NCBI RefSeq assembly: GCF_000383615.1
Contig: NZ_KB911588.1
Span: 310,001-374,000 of the forward strand
Direction: 5' to 3'
From: Streptomyces canus 299MFChir4.1
Lineage (GTDB): Bacteria > Actinomycetota > Actinomycetes > Streptomycetales > Streptomycetaceae
Length of the DNA stretch: 64,000 nt
Shown: positions 51,396 to 60,082 of the stretch, one piece after another
Layout of the letters: every line of letters begins with the position of its first letter
Position numbering within the stretch: the stretch's first letter is position 1
Made by a program: the position numbers and the translations under genes
The notes under the pieces: generated by a model
Told to the model about the DNA's origin: nothing
The model's database searches: none
What the model saw: the letters and a program-made list of their open reading frames with translations, nothing else

Positions 51396-54300
51396 GTGTT
51401 TCACGTGAAACCGATCGACCCGCGTCTGCTCCGATACGCCCGGGCCACCCGCCTCTTCCTGGTGGCCGTGGTCGGTCTGGGCGGTCTCGGGGCCCTGCTG
51501 GTCATCGCCCAGGCGATGCTCATCGCCGAGATCGTGGTCGGCGCGTTCCAGCACGGTCTCGCGGTTGCTGAACTCCGCACTCCCCTGGCGCTGTTGGCGG
51601 CCGTCGCGGTCGGCCGTGGACTCGTCTCCTGGCTCACCGAGCTCGCCGCACACCGGGCGAGCGCGGCAGTGAAGTCGGAGCTGCGGGGGAGGCTGCTGGA
51701 ACGGGCCACGGCACTGGGGCCCGGGTGGCTGAGCGGGCAGCGGACGGGTTCCCTGGTCGCCCTCGCCACCAGGGGGGTCGACGCCCTCGACGACTACTTC
51801 TCTCGCTATCTCCCGCAGTTGGGCCTTGCGGTGGTCGTGCCGGTGGCGGTGCTGGCGCGGATCGTGACCGAGGACTGGGTCTCCGCGGCCATCATCGTCG
51901 GGACGCTTCCCCTCATCCCGGTCTTCATGGTGCTGATCGGCTGGGCCACGCAGTCCCGGATGGACCGTCAGTGGCGGCTGCTGTCCCGGCTGTCGGGGCA
52001 CTTCCTGGACGTCGTCGCGGGTCTGCCCACCCTGAAGGTGTTCGGCCGGGCCAAAGCACAGGCCGAGTCGATCCGGCGCATCACCGGCGAGTACCGGCAG
52101 GCGACCATGCGGACGCTGCGGATCGCCTTCATCTCCTCCTTCGCCCTGGAGCTGCTCTCGACGCTCTCGGTGGCGCTGGTCGCCGTGACGATCGGGATGC
52201 GTCTCGTCCACGGCGAGATGAACCTGTACGACGGCCTGGTCATCCTCATCCTGGCCCCCGAGGCGTATCTGCCGCTGCGGCAGGTGGGGGCGCAGTATCA
52301 CGCGGCGGCGGAGGGACTGGCGGCCGCCGAAGAGATCTTCACGGTCCTGGAGACTCCGGTACCGGCATCGGGCACCGCTGCGGTACCGGCCGGTGCGCTG
52401 GCCTTCGAGCGGGTCACGGTCAGGTACCCCGGGCGCTCGGGGGACGCCGTCACGGACGTGTCCTTCGAGGTCGCGCCCGGGGAGACGGTCGCGCTGGTCG
52501 GGCCCAGCGGGGCGGGCAAGTCGACGCTGCTGAACGTCCTGCTGGGGTTCGTGCGGCCGGCCGGGGGGCGGGTGAGGATCGGGGGAGCCGATCTCGCCGA
52601 GGTCGACCTGGAGGAGTGGCGGTCACGCGTCGCGTGGGTGCCGCAGCGGCCGCAGCTGTTCGCCGGGACGATCGCCGAGAACGTACGGCTGGCCCGGCCC
52701 GACGCCGAGGAAGCCGCGGTACGGCGGGCATTGGGGGACGCGGGGGCCCTGGAGTTCGTCGACGCCCTTCCCCTGGGGGCCGACACCGCGCTCGGCGAGG
52801 ACGGTGCCGGGCTGTCCGCCGGGCAGCGGCAACGGCTCTCGCTGGCCCGGGCGTTCCTCGCGGACCGGCCGGTACTGCTCCTCGACGAACCGACGGCCGC
52901 GCTCGACGGAGCCACCGAGGCGGAGGTCGTGGCGGCGGTACGGCGGCTGGCGGCCGGGCGGACGGTCCTGCTGGTGGTGCACCGACCGGCGTTGCTCGGG
53001 GTGGCGGACCGGGTCGTGCGGCTGGCGGAGCCTGCGGCACCGGCTCCGGTGGGCGGCGTGGCCAGCACGTCCACGGCACACACGGTCGAGGACGGCGGCC
53101 CGGCTTCGGCCGAGCCCGGGACGAGTGAGGTGCCGACACGGGCGCGCGGTGTTCTCGCCCGCGTCCGCGCCATGTCCGGCCCCCGACGAGGCCGGCTCGT
53201 GCTCGCGCTGCTGCTCGGCAGTCTCGCGCTCGGCTGCGCCGTGGGACTGATGGCCACCTCCGGGTGGCTGATCTCGCGGGCCTCGCAGCAGCCGCCCGTG
53301 CTGTATCTGATGGTGGCTGTGACGGCGACCCGTGCCTTCGGGATCGGGCGGGCCGTGTTCCGGTACGCGGAGCGGCTGGTGTCGCACGACGCCGTGCTGC
53401 GCATGCTCGCCGACACCCGGGTCGCCGTGTACCGGCGTCTGGAACGGCTGGCGCCCGCCGGTCTGCGCACGGCCCGCCGTGGTGATCTGCTCTCGCGGCT
53501 CGTCTCCGACGTGGACACCCTCCAGGACTACTGGCTGCGCTGGTTGCTGCCGGCCGGTGCGGCCGTCGTGGTGTCCGCGGCTTCCGTGGGCTTCACGGCC
53601 TGGTTGCTGCCGGAGGCCGGTGCCGTGCTGGCCGCGGGCCTGCTGGCCGCCGGTGTCGGTGTCCCGCTCATCACGGGGACCGTGGCGCGCCGGGCCGAGC
53701 GCAGGCTCGCCCCCGCCCGTGGGGCACTGTCGACCCGCGTGACCGATCTCCTCACCGGGACCGCGGAGTTGACCGTCGCCGGTGCCCTTCCTGCCCGTAC
53801 CGCCGAGGCACGGCGGGCCGACGGCGTCCTCACCCGGATCGCCTCGCGCGCCGCCACCGCCACCGCACTCGGTGACGGCCTCACCGCCCTGATCTGTGGC
53901 CTGACCGTCACCGCAACCGCCCTGGTCGGCGCTCAGGCGGTCGCCTTCGGGCGGCTCGGCGGGGTCGCCATGGCCGTTGTCGTGCTCACTCCGCTGGCCG
54001 CCTTCGAGGCCGTCCTCGGGCTGCCGCTCGCCGTGCAGTACCGCCAGCGGGTGCGCAGGAGCGCGGAGCGCGTCCACGAGGTGCTGGACGCGCCCGAGCC
54101 GGTACGGGAGCCGGAGCACGCTCGGCAGGCGCCCGCCTCGCCGTTCCCGGTCGTCCTCAGAGGGCTGACCACCCGGCACGAGGGCCAGGACCGGGACGCG
54201 CTCGCGGGCCTCGACCTGACCCTCGCCGAGGGCCGGAGGATCGCCGTGGTCGGTGCCTCCGGCTCCGGCAAGACAACGCTCGCGCAGGTGCTGCTCCGCT

Positions 54301-54893
54301 TCCTGGACGCGGGCGCCGGCACCTACACCTTGGGCGGAGTGGACGCCTACCGGCTGCGCGGCGACGACGTACGGCGGCTGGTGGGGCTGTGTGCGCAGGA
54401 CGCGCACCTCTTCGACAGTTCGGTGCGCGAGAACCTGCTCCTGGCCAAGAAGGACGCGACAGAGGAGGAGTTGCGGGACGCGTTGCGGCGGGCCCGCCTG
54501 CTCGACTGGGCCGAAAGCCTGCCTGCCGGGCTCGACACGCTGGTCGGAGAGCACGGGGCGTGGCTGTCCGGAGGTCAGCGCCAGCGGCTCGCGCTGGCCC
54601 GGGCGCTGCTCGCCGACTTCCCGGTCCTCGTGCTGGACGAGCCCGCCGAGCATCTCGACCTGCCCACCGCCGACGCGCTCACCACCGATCTGCTGGCCGC
54701 CACCGAGGGCCGTACGACCCTCCTCATCACCCACCGCCTGGCCGGGCTCGAGTCGGTCGACGAAGTGGTCGTGCTCGACGAGGGACGGATCGTGCAGCGT
54801 GGTTCCTACGCGGAGTTGACGGGTGTGGAGGGGCCCCTGCGGAGGATGGCCGAGCGGGAGGCGGAGTCGGAGCTGCTGGTGGCCGCGCACTGA
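51396..54893 (+). CDS. cydCD: CydD-CydC fused ABC transporter for cytochrome bd assembly
   Basis: A 1165-residue fusion of two ABC half-transporters that exports Cys or glutathione and is needed for bd oxidase assembly. The first half has membrane spans and a nucleotide domain with Walker A GPSGAGKST and the signature LSAGQRQRLSLARAFL. The second half has GASGSGKTT and LSGGQRQRLALARALLADFPV. In most bacteria the two are separate. The GTG start could be at 51396 or 51405 (GAGAAGAGGG upstream), and both overlap a parS site. It is the third gene of the cyd operon. Confidence 0.93.
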   Translation: MFHVKPIDPRLLRYARATRLFLVAVVGLGGLGALLVIAQAMLIAEIVVGAFQHGLAVAELRTPLALLAAVAVGRGLVSWLTELAAHRASAAVKSELRGRLLERATALGPGWLSGQRTGSLVALATRGVDALDDYFSRYLPQLGLAVVVPVAVLARIVTEDWVSAAIIVGTLPLIPVFMVLIGWATQSRMDRQWRLLSRLSGHFLDVVAGLPTLKVFGRAKAQAESIRRITGEYRQATMRTLRIAFISSFALELLSTLSVALVAVTIGMRLVHGEMNLYDGLVILILAPEAYLPLRQVGAQYHAAAEGLAAAEEIFTVLETPVPASGTAAVPAGALAFERVTVRYPGRSGDAVTDVSFEVAPGETVALVGPSGAGKSTLLNVLLGFVRPAGGRVRIGGADLAEVDLEEWRSRVAWVPQRPQLFAGTIAENVRLARPDAEEAAVRRALGDAGALEFVDALPLGADTALGEDGAGLSAGQRQRLSLARAFLADRPVLLLDEPTAALDGATEAEVVAAVRRLAAGRTVLLVVHRPALLGVADRVVRLAEPAAPAPVGGVASTSTAHTVEDGGPASAEPGTSEVPTRARGVLARVRAMSGPRRGRLVLALLLGSLALGCAVGLMATSGWLISRASQQPPVLYLMVAVTATRAFGIGRAVFRYAERLVSHDAVLRMLADTRVAVYRRLERLAPAGLRTARRGDLLSRLVSDVDTLQDYWLRWLLPAGAAVVVSAASVGFTAWLLPEAGAVLAAGLLAAGVGVPLITGTVARRAERRLAPARGALSTRVTDLLTGTAELTVAGALPARTAEARRADGVLTRIASRAATATALGDGLTALICGLTVTATALVGAQAVAFGRLGGVAMAVVVLTPLAAFEAVLGLPLAVQYRQRVRRSAERVHEVLDAPEPVREPEHARQAPASPFPVVLRGLTTRHEGQDRDALAGLDLTLAEGRRIAVVGASGSGKTTLAQVLLRFLDAGAGTYTLGGVDAYRLRGDDVRRLVGLCAQDAHLFDSSVRENLLLAKKDATEEELRDALRRARLLDWAESLPAGLDTLVGEHGAWLSGGQRQRLALARALLADFPVLVLDEPAEHLDLPTADALTTDLLAATEGRTTLLITHRLAGLESVDEVVVLDEGRIVQRGSYAELTGVEGPLRRMAEREAESELLVAAH
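51398..51411. promoter_or_regulatory. parS site overlapping the cydCD start
   Basis: Perfect GTTTCACGTGAAAC that overlaps codons 1-6 of cydCD if translation begins at GTG 51396. It encodes FHVK. Confidence 0.92.
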
Positions 54894-54971
54894 CCCGTCC
54901 GCAGCAACGTGTCCCCCAGCCGTACGCCTTGAACAGGACCGGGGCCAGGTGCCCGCGACAGGATCGCTGAC

Positions 54972-56033
54972 ATGCGATCACCTCGCCGTCATCCGCTGCT
55001 CGTTCCGGCTCTGCTGTGTGCGTTGGCGGTGCTGGTGGCTCGCCCCACGGACGCCGCCGCCGGTGTGGGCCGCCGCGAGGACGGTGACTCGGGGATCAGC
55101 GCGCAGGTGGTGCGGCTGTACCAGGACGCGGCGCTGGCTACCGGCCGGTACGAGGCGGGGCGCCAGGAGGCGGAGGCGCAGCGGGCGCGGGAGCAGTGGT
55201 TCGAGGAACTGCTCGGCCGGGAGCGGCGGGAGATCGCCGTTCTGCGCGAGGGCCTCGGACGTATCGCCCGGGCCCAGTACCGCGACGGCGGTGGTCTTCC
55301 GCTCACCGCGCAGATCATCTTCGCGACCGACCCCGCCGAACTGATGAGAGGTCAGCACGTCTTCTCCCGGACGACGCTGGCCGTCGACAACGCGGTCGAG
55401 AAGAGCCGTCGGGCCGAGGCCCGGCTCGCGGCGGACGAGGCGAAGGCCGCGGCGGTCCGGCGGAGGATGGAGCGGCGCAGTGCCGAACTCGCCACGCTGA
55501 AGCGGGACATCGAGCGGACGCTCGAAGAGGCCCGGGGGCAGTTGCAGGGACAGGCCGACGCCTCGGTGGCGGCCGGTTCGTGCCGGGGTGCCGTGCGCCT
55601 GGGCCAGCCGCAGCAGGCCGTCGAGCAGGCCTGGGTCACTCCGGTGGCGGCGTACGAGCTGTCCGCCGGGTTCGGCAGCGGTGGGTCGCACTGGGCGAGC
55701 CGGCACACCGGGCAGGACTTCGCGGTGCCGATCGGGACGCCGGTGCGGGCGGTGGGCGCGGGCCGGGTGGTGAAGGTGTCCTGCGGCGGCGCCTTCGGCA
55801 TCGAGATCGTGATCGAGCACACGGGCGGCTATGACACGCAGTACGCCCATCTGGCCGCCGTCACCGTCGACCAGGGGGAGAGCGTCGCAGCCGGGCAGTG
55901 GATCGGCCAGTCGGGCACGAGCGGCAACTCCACCGGCCCGCATCTGCACTTCGAGGTGCGGGTCACGCCCGAGGCGGGCTCGGCGGTGGACCCGGTGCCG
56001 TGGCTGGCGGCACGAGGGGCACCGGTCGGCTGA
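54972..56033 (+). CDS. Secreted M23 peptidase with coiled-coil domain
   Basis: A 353-residue protein. Residues ~1-30 are a signal peptide (HPLLVPALLCALAVLVARPTDA). Then a long helical region rich in Arg, Glu and Ala (~40-190) is likely a coiled coil, followed by a LytM/M23 domain with HTGQDFAVPIGTPVRAV and a zinc motif HLHFEV near the end. It is probably a peptidoglycan hydrolase or amidase-activating factor of cell division. The start is the ATG at 54972, 78 bases after cydCD. No c-di-AMP riboswitch is visible in that short spacer. Confidence 0.9.
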   Translation: MRSPRRHPLLVPALLCALAVLVARPTDAAAGVGRREDGDSGISAQVVRLYQDAALATGRYEAGRQEAEAQRAREQWFEELLGRERREIAVLREGLGRIARAQYRDGGGLPLTAQIIFATDPAELMRGQHVFSRTTLAVDNAVEKSRRAEARLAADEAKAAAVRRRMERRSAELATLKRDIERTLEEARGQLQGQADASVAAGSCRGAVRLGQPQQAVEQAWVTPVAAYELSAGFGSGGSHWASRHTGQDFAVPIGTPVRAVGAGRVVKVSCGGAFGIEIVIEHTGGYDTQYAHLAAVTVDQGESVAAGQWIGQSGTSGNSTGPHLHFEVRVTPEAGSAVDPVPWLAARGAPVG

Positions 56034-56045
56034 GCCGCGCGCCCC

Positions 56046-56912
56046 CTATAGCCGCTCCAGCATCCGCTCGATCACGACGGCCACCCCGTCGTCGTTGTTG
56101 GCGACGGTCCGGCCCGAGGCCGCCGCGATCACGTCGGGGTGGGCGTTGCCCATCGCGTACGACTGTCCCGCCCAGGTCAGCATCTCCACGTCGTTGGGCA
56201 TGTCCCCGAAGGCGACGACCTGCTCGTGCGAGATCCCGCGCTCGGCGCAGCACAGGGCGAGTGTGCTGGCCTTGGAGACGTCGGGGCCGCTGATCTCCAG
56301 CAGGGCGCTGGGGCTGGACCGGGTGACGTTGGCGCGGTCACCGACGGCCATGCGGGAGAGCGTGAGGAAGGCGTCCGGGTCGATCGAGGGGTGGTAGGCG
56401 AGGATCTTCAGCACCGGCTCGGCGGCACCGGGACCGTCCTCGGCCAGCAGTTCCTCGGCGGGGGCGAGGTTGTCCGGGATCTCCATGTGCAGCTTGGGAT
56501 AGTCGGGTTCCTGGTAGAAGCCGTACGTCTGCTCCACCGCGTACACCGTGCCGGGCGCCGCCTCCCGCAGCAGCCGTACGGCGTCCAGGGCGTTCTCCCG
56601 CGCCAGCTCGCGTACCTTCACGAACCGGTGGGCACCGGGGCCGCCGTGCAGGTCGACCACCGCGGCGCCGTTGCCGCAGATGGCGAGGCCGTGGCCGTGG
56701 ACGTGGTCGCTGACGACATCCATCCAGCGGGCGGGGCGGCCGGTGACGAAGAAGACCTCGATGCCGGCCTCTTCGGCGGCGGCGAGGGCTGCCACCGTGC
56801 GGGGGGACACCGACTTGTCGTCGCGCAGCAGAGTGCCGTCGAGATCAGTGGCGATCAGGCGCGGCGGTATGCCGGCGGCCGGGGTCTCGGGCTGTCGAGT
56901 CGCTGAGGTCAC
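56046..56912 (-). CDS. Cof-type HAD phosphatase
   Basis: A ~288-residue HAD hydrolase of the Cof (IIB) subfamily. LIATDLDGTLLRDDKSVS is motif I, FFVTGRPARWM motif II, and GDMPNDVEML motif III/IV, with a cap domain between. Such enzymes act on sugar phosphates or nucleotides. The GTG at 56912 has GGGAG upstream, while the ATG at 56930 is possible. It faces the M23 gene, with a 12-base gap. Confidence 0.88.
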   Translation of the reverse strand: MTSATRQPETPAAGIPPRLIATDLDGTLLRDDKSVSPRTVAALAAAEEAGIEVFFVTGRPARWMDVVSDHVHGHGLAICGNGAAVVDLHGGPGAHRFVKVRELARENALDAVRLLREAAPGTVYAVEQTYGFYQEPDYPKLHMEIPDNLAPAEELLAEDGPGAAEPVLKILAYHPSIDPDAFLTLSRMAVGDRANVTRSSPSALLEISGPDVSKASTLALCCAERGISHEQVVAFGDMPNDVEMLTWAGQSYAMGNAHPDVIAAASGRTVANNDDGVAVVIERMLERL

Positions 56913-57013
56913 CCGCTCATTCTCCCGCATATGCCTGCACGACCGTGCGGGTGCCCGCACACGTGAGACATAGATGACGCGGGGGCGGACCCCACCCTCC
57001 CGGTGCCGCTGTC

Positions 57014-57916
57014 TCAGCCCAGCTGTGCCGGTGCCTCCATGGCGATCTGCTCGAAGATCTTCTGGTCGGCGGCGAAGACCGAGTCGGGGATCGGCCAGTG
57101 GATCACGAGTTCCGTGAAGCCGAGTTCCCGGTGGCGGCCGGCGAAGTCGACGAACGCGTCGAGGGACCCCAGCGGGTGCCCGCGGTCCGGGGTGAAACCG
57201 GTGAGCAGGATCTTGTCCAGGGTGTGCACGTCCCGGCCGAGTGCCGCGCAGGCATCGGTGAGCTTGTCGACCTGACCGCGGAGGGCCTGGCGGGACTGCT
57301 CGGGTGTGCCGTTCTCGTACAGCTTCGGGTCTCCGGTGGTCACCCATGCCTGTCCGTGTCGTGCGGCGAGCTTCAGGCCGCGCGGACCGGTGGCGGCCAC
57401 GGCGAAGGGCAGCCGGGGCCGCTGGACGCAGCCGGGGATGTTGCGGGCCTCGTGCGCCGAGTAGAAGTCGCCCTCGTAGGACACGGAGTCCTCGCTGAGC
57501 AGGCGGTCGAGCAGCGGGACGAACTCGGCGAGCCGGTCGGCCCGCTCGCGCGGGGTCCACGGGTCCTGGCCGAGCGCGGTGGCGTCGAAGCCGGTGCCGC
57601 CCGCGCCGATGCCGAGGGTGACACGGCCGCCGGAGATGTCGTCGAGGGTGATCAGTTCCTTGGCGAGGGTCACGGGGTGCCGGAAGTTCGGCGAGGTCAC
57701 CAGGGTGCCCAGGCGCAGCCGGTCGGTGACGCCCGCGGCGCCTGTCAGGGTGGGCACGGCTCCGAACCAGGGTCCGTCGCGGAAGGTGCGCCAGGACAGG
57801 TGGTCGTAGGTGTATCCGGTGTGGAAGCCGAGTTGCTCCGCGCGCTGCCATGTCTCGCGGCCCCCCTCGTTCCAGCGGCGGTGAGGGAGGATCACGGTGC
57901 TCAGGCGCAGACTCAT
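57014..57916 (-). CDS. LLM-class F420-dependent oxidoreductase
   Basis: A 300-residue luciferase-like monooxygenase family protein. It starts MSLRLSTVILPHRRW and shows GYTYDHLSWRTFRDGPWFG and LGIGAGGTGFDATALGQDPW, features of the F420-binding branch. The substrate is unknown. A -10-like TACGCT sits 7 bases before the ATG on the minus strand, which suggests a leaderless mRNA. Confidence 0.85.
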   Translation of the reverse strand: MSLRLSTVILPHRRWNEGGRETWQRAEQLGFHTGYTYDHLSWRTFRDGPWFGAVPTLTGAAGVTDRLRLGTLVTSPNFRHPVTLAKELITLDDISGGRVTLGIGAGGTGFDATALGQDPWTPRERADRLAEFVPLLDRLLSEDSVSYEGDFYSAHEARNIPGCVQRPRLPFAVAATGPRGLKLAARHGQAWVTTGDPKLYENGTPEQSRQALRGQVDKLTDACAALGRDVHTLDKILLTGFTPDRGHPLGSLDAFVDFAGRHRELGFTELVIHWPIPDSVFAADQKIFEQIAMEAPAQLG

Positions 57917-57942
57917 GTGTCCGAGCGTAAGCGGCGGGCCGT

Positions 57943-57956
57943 GTTTCACGTGAAAC
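57943..57956. promoter_or_regulatory. parS site
   Basis: Perfect GTTTCACGTGAAAC in the 52-base spacer between two minus-strand genes. It is the last site in the window. Confidence 0.93.
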
Positions 57957-57968
57957 AGCGACTCACGG

Positions 57969-58424
57969 TCACTGTGTGCGGGCGCTGAGCCAGGAACTGA
58001 GGCCGACCAGGATGAACTCCTTGTGCACGCGGTCGCCCGGGAGCGGCACCATCAGGAAGTGGCCGGGCGGGAAGCGGCGCGCCTTCACCCAGGCGTGGCC
58101 TTCGTAGAGGGCGCGGAGGAAGGCGGGGACGTCGTCGCGGGCGACGTCGGGGCACTCGACTCCGTCCACGGTGATCAGGGCGTCGTCGTCCGGGAACAGG
58201 CGCACATCCACCCGGGGCCGGCCGCCGAGCTCGACGTAGGCCTCGTGGGGCAGGGTGCCGTCCGGGTCGGTGGTGACGCCGACGCCTGCCGCGCTGCGGC
58301 GTGAGGTCTGGTCGGCGCCGATGTCGTGGGTCACCTCGATGGCGAGGCCGTACTCGGTGGCGAGGATGCGCAGTGCGGTGACGGCGGCCTCGGTGGTGGG
58401 GAGGTGGTCCCTGCCGTTGTCCAT
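57969..58424 (-). CDS. Conserved protein of unknown function
   Basis: A ~151-residue protein, MDNGRDHLPTTEAAVTALRI..., with alpha/beta character and no membrane span or signal. VELGGRPRVDVRLFPDDDALITVDG is the most distinctive part. I do not recognise it. GGAGATGATC precedes the ATG at 58424, while 58436 is an alternative. It follows kptA by 24 bases on the same strand and may be co-transcribed with it. Confidence 0.7.
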   Translation of the reverse strand: MDNGRDHLPTTEAAVTALRILATEYGLAIEVTHDIGADQTSRRSAAGVGVTTDPDGTLPHEAYVELGGRPRVDVRLFPDDDALITVDGVECPDVARDDVPAFLRALYEGHAWVKARRFPPGHFLMVPLPGDRVHKEFILVGLSSWLSARTQ

Positions 58425-58448
58425 GGTGTCGATCATCTCCCACCGGGC

Positions 58449-59021
58449 TCAGTGCGACTCGGGCAGGCGCAGGTATCGCGGTGGCACGGCCTGGGTCAGC
58501 CACACCCCGTTCGCGCTGACGTGGAAGACGTGGCCGTCGCGGTGCATGACCTGCGCGTCCACGGAGAGCACGACGGGGCGCCCACGGCGGGCTCCGACCC
58601 GGGTCGCGGTCTCGCGGTCGGCCGACAGATGGACATCGTGACGGTTCATGGGACGCAGTCCCTCGGCGCGGATCGCGTCCAGGTAGCGGGCCACGGTGCC
58701 GTGGTAGAGGTACGGCGGCGGAGTCGACGCCGGTAGGCCGAGGTCGACGTCGATGCTGTGGCCCTGGCTGGCGCGGATGCGGGTGCCGTCGATCGCGAAG
58801 CGCTGTTTGTCGTTGGCGGCGACCACGTGGTCCAGCTCGTCCCGGGTGAAGCGGAAGCCGTGCGCGGTGGCAGCGGCGATCAGCATGTCGATCTCGACCC
58901 AGCCGGCCTCGTCGAGCGTGAGCCCGATGCGCTCGGGCTGGTGGCGCAGATGCTTCGAGAGGTACTTCGACACCTTGACGGTACGTCTCTCGTCCCACTC
59001 GCGTGGCCTGTTCTCGTTCAT
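58449..59021 (-). CDS. kptA: RNA 2'-phosphotransferase (Tpt1/KptA)
   Basis: A 190-residue protein with SKYLSKHLRHQPERIGLTLD, YHGTVARYLDAIRAEGL, LSADRETATRVGARRG and FHVSANGVWLTQAVP, which carry the conserved His/Arg residues. The enzyme uses NAD+ to remove a 2'-phosphate from RNA, making ADP-ribose cyclic phosphate. It has no known need in bacteria that lack tRNA-ligase splicing. The ATG at 59021 has GGCGGG upstream. DnaA boxes lie 57-110 bases upstream. Confidence 0.93.
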   Translation of the reverse strand: MNENRPREWDERRTVKVSKYLSKHLRHQPERIGLTLDEAGWVEIDMLIAAATAHGFRFTRDELDHVVAANDKQRFAIDGTRIRASQGHSIDVDLGLPASTPPPYLYHGTVARYLDAIRAEGLRPMNRHDVHLSADRETATRVGARRGRPVVLSVDAQVMHRDGHVFHVSANGVWLTQAVPPRYLRLPESH

Positions 59022-59077
59022 CCCGCCAGGGTGCCGGGAGAGACGTGAATCACGCGAATGATTTTGACTCGGATGTT

Positions 59078-59131
59078 TGATCCACAACCAACTGTAGTTA
59101 TCCACAGGCTACTTGGCGTTTCTGTGGACAA
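59078..59131. promoter_or_regulatory. DnaA-box cluster upstream of kptA
   Basis: TGATCCACA (59078), TTATCCACA (59098) and TTGTCCACA on the minus strand (59123-59131) within 54 bases. The last two are perfect or near-perfect Streptomyces DnaA boxes, in an AT-richer patch. Confidence 0.75.
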
Positions 59132-59143
59132 CTCCCTGTCATG

Positions 59144-60082
59144 TCAGCCCTCTTCGTCAAGATCGACTGGGGGACGCCCACTTGACGTGAGCGCATCCAA
59201 CTTCCTTGCCCGCACCTCCCGTTCAGCCGCCAGCACAAAGAACTCCGTCACCCGCTCCGCCCCAACAAGCCCCTCCACCGCCCGCATCGTCTCCTCGGGC
59301 ACGGCCACGGAACGTGACGCGCCACGCTCGTCCGGCGTCTCCTCGGACCCGAGGTGCTGCCGCAGCTGCCGGGCCGCCAACGACCTCATCGCTCGCGCGA
59401 GTTCGGCGTCCACGGTGTGCTGCGCGAGGGGCCGAAGCCGTCGTACCAGTGAGGCCGCTTCGGTGGCGTCCGCGTCGGTCGGTGGGTGCGGTCCTTGCAG
59501 GTAGCGGGCGAAGACATGCTCGGTGGTGAACTCCAGGAAACGGGCGGCGATGTGCTCGACCTGCCCCCTCAACTCCCGCAGGTGGCCCGAGATCGCGGAG
59601 AGCGGTACTCCGGACGCGTGCAACTCGACCGCCACGGCGAGCTCTTGGGGGCTCGGCACGAGGAAGGAGCCCTCGTCTCCGGGTACCGGCTCCAGCACGC
59701 CGAGTTCCACCGCCTCGGCCACCGCGGCCTCGTCGGGGATGCCGCCGAAGCGTGCGGCCAAGTCGGCGCGGGAGATGCGGACGGCCTCCTCGTCGGTCCA
59801 CGGGCCGTCGACCTCGGCGACCAGACCGAGGATCCCGCCGAGGCCGCGGCCGGAGTCGTATGCCTCCAGGAGTTCCTTGATGGAGGCCAGGCCGTAGCCG
59901 CGGTCTAGGAGGTCGGCGATCTGCCGCAGCCGGGCGAGGTGGGTGTCGGTGTAGATGTTGGCGCGGCCGCGGCGCTCGGGGCGGGGGAGCAGTCTGCGGT
60001 CCTGGTAGGCGCGGATGGTGCGGACGGTGGCGCCGCTGAGGTGGGCGAGGTCCTCGATCCGGTAGGCGGGGGTGTCGCTCAC
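59144..60082 (-). CDS. MerR-family transcriptional regulator
   Basis: A 312-residue MerR protein. The HTH is YRIEDLAHLSGATVRTIRAYQDRRLL and RGRANIYTDTHLARLRQIADLLDRGYGLASIKELLEA. The C-terminal part is ~230 residues, much longer than in small MerR proteins. It has no Cys-rich metal site, so it is likely a sensor of an organic ligand. Its GTG overlaps the upstream gene's TGA by 4 bases (60079-60082), so it is translated with that gene. Confidence 0.92.
   Translation of the reverse strand: MSDTPAYRIEDLAHLSGATVRTIRAYQDRRLLPRPERRGRANIYTDTHLARLRQIADLLDRGYGLASIKELLEAYDSGRGLGGILGLVAEVDGPWTDEEAVRISRADLAARFGGIPDEAAVAEAVELGVLEPVPGDEGSFLVPSPQELAVAVELHASGVPLSAISGHLRELRGQVEHIAARFLEFTTEHVFARYLQGPHPPTDADATEAASLVRRLRPLAQHTVDAELARAMRSLAARQLRQHLGSEETPDERGASRSVAVPEETMRAVEGLVGAERVTEFFVLAAEREVRARKLDALTSSGRPPVDLDEEG

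Noticed and set aside
54894..54971. A c-di-AMP riboswitch upstream of the M23 hydrolase
   Set aside because: The spacer of 78 bases is too short, and I see none of the conserved blocks.
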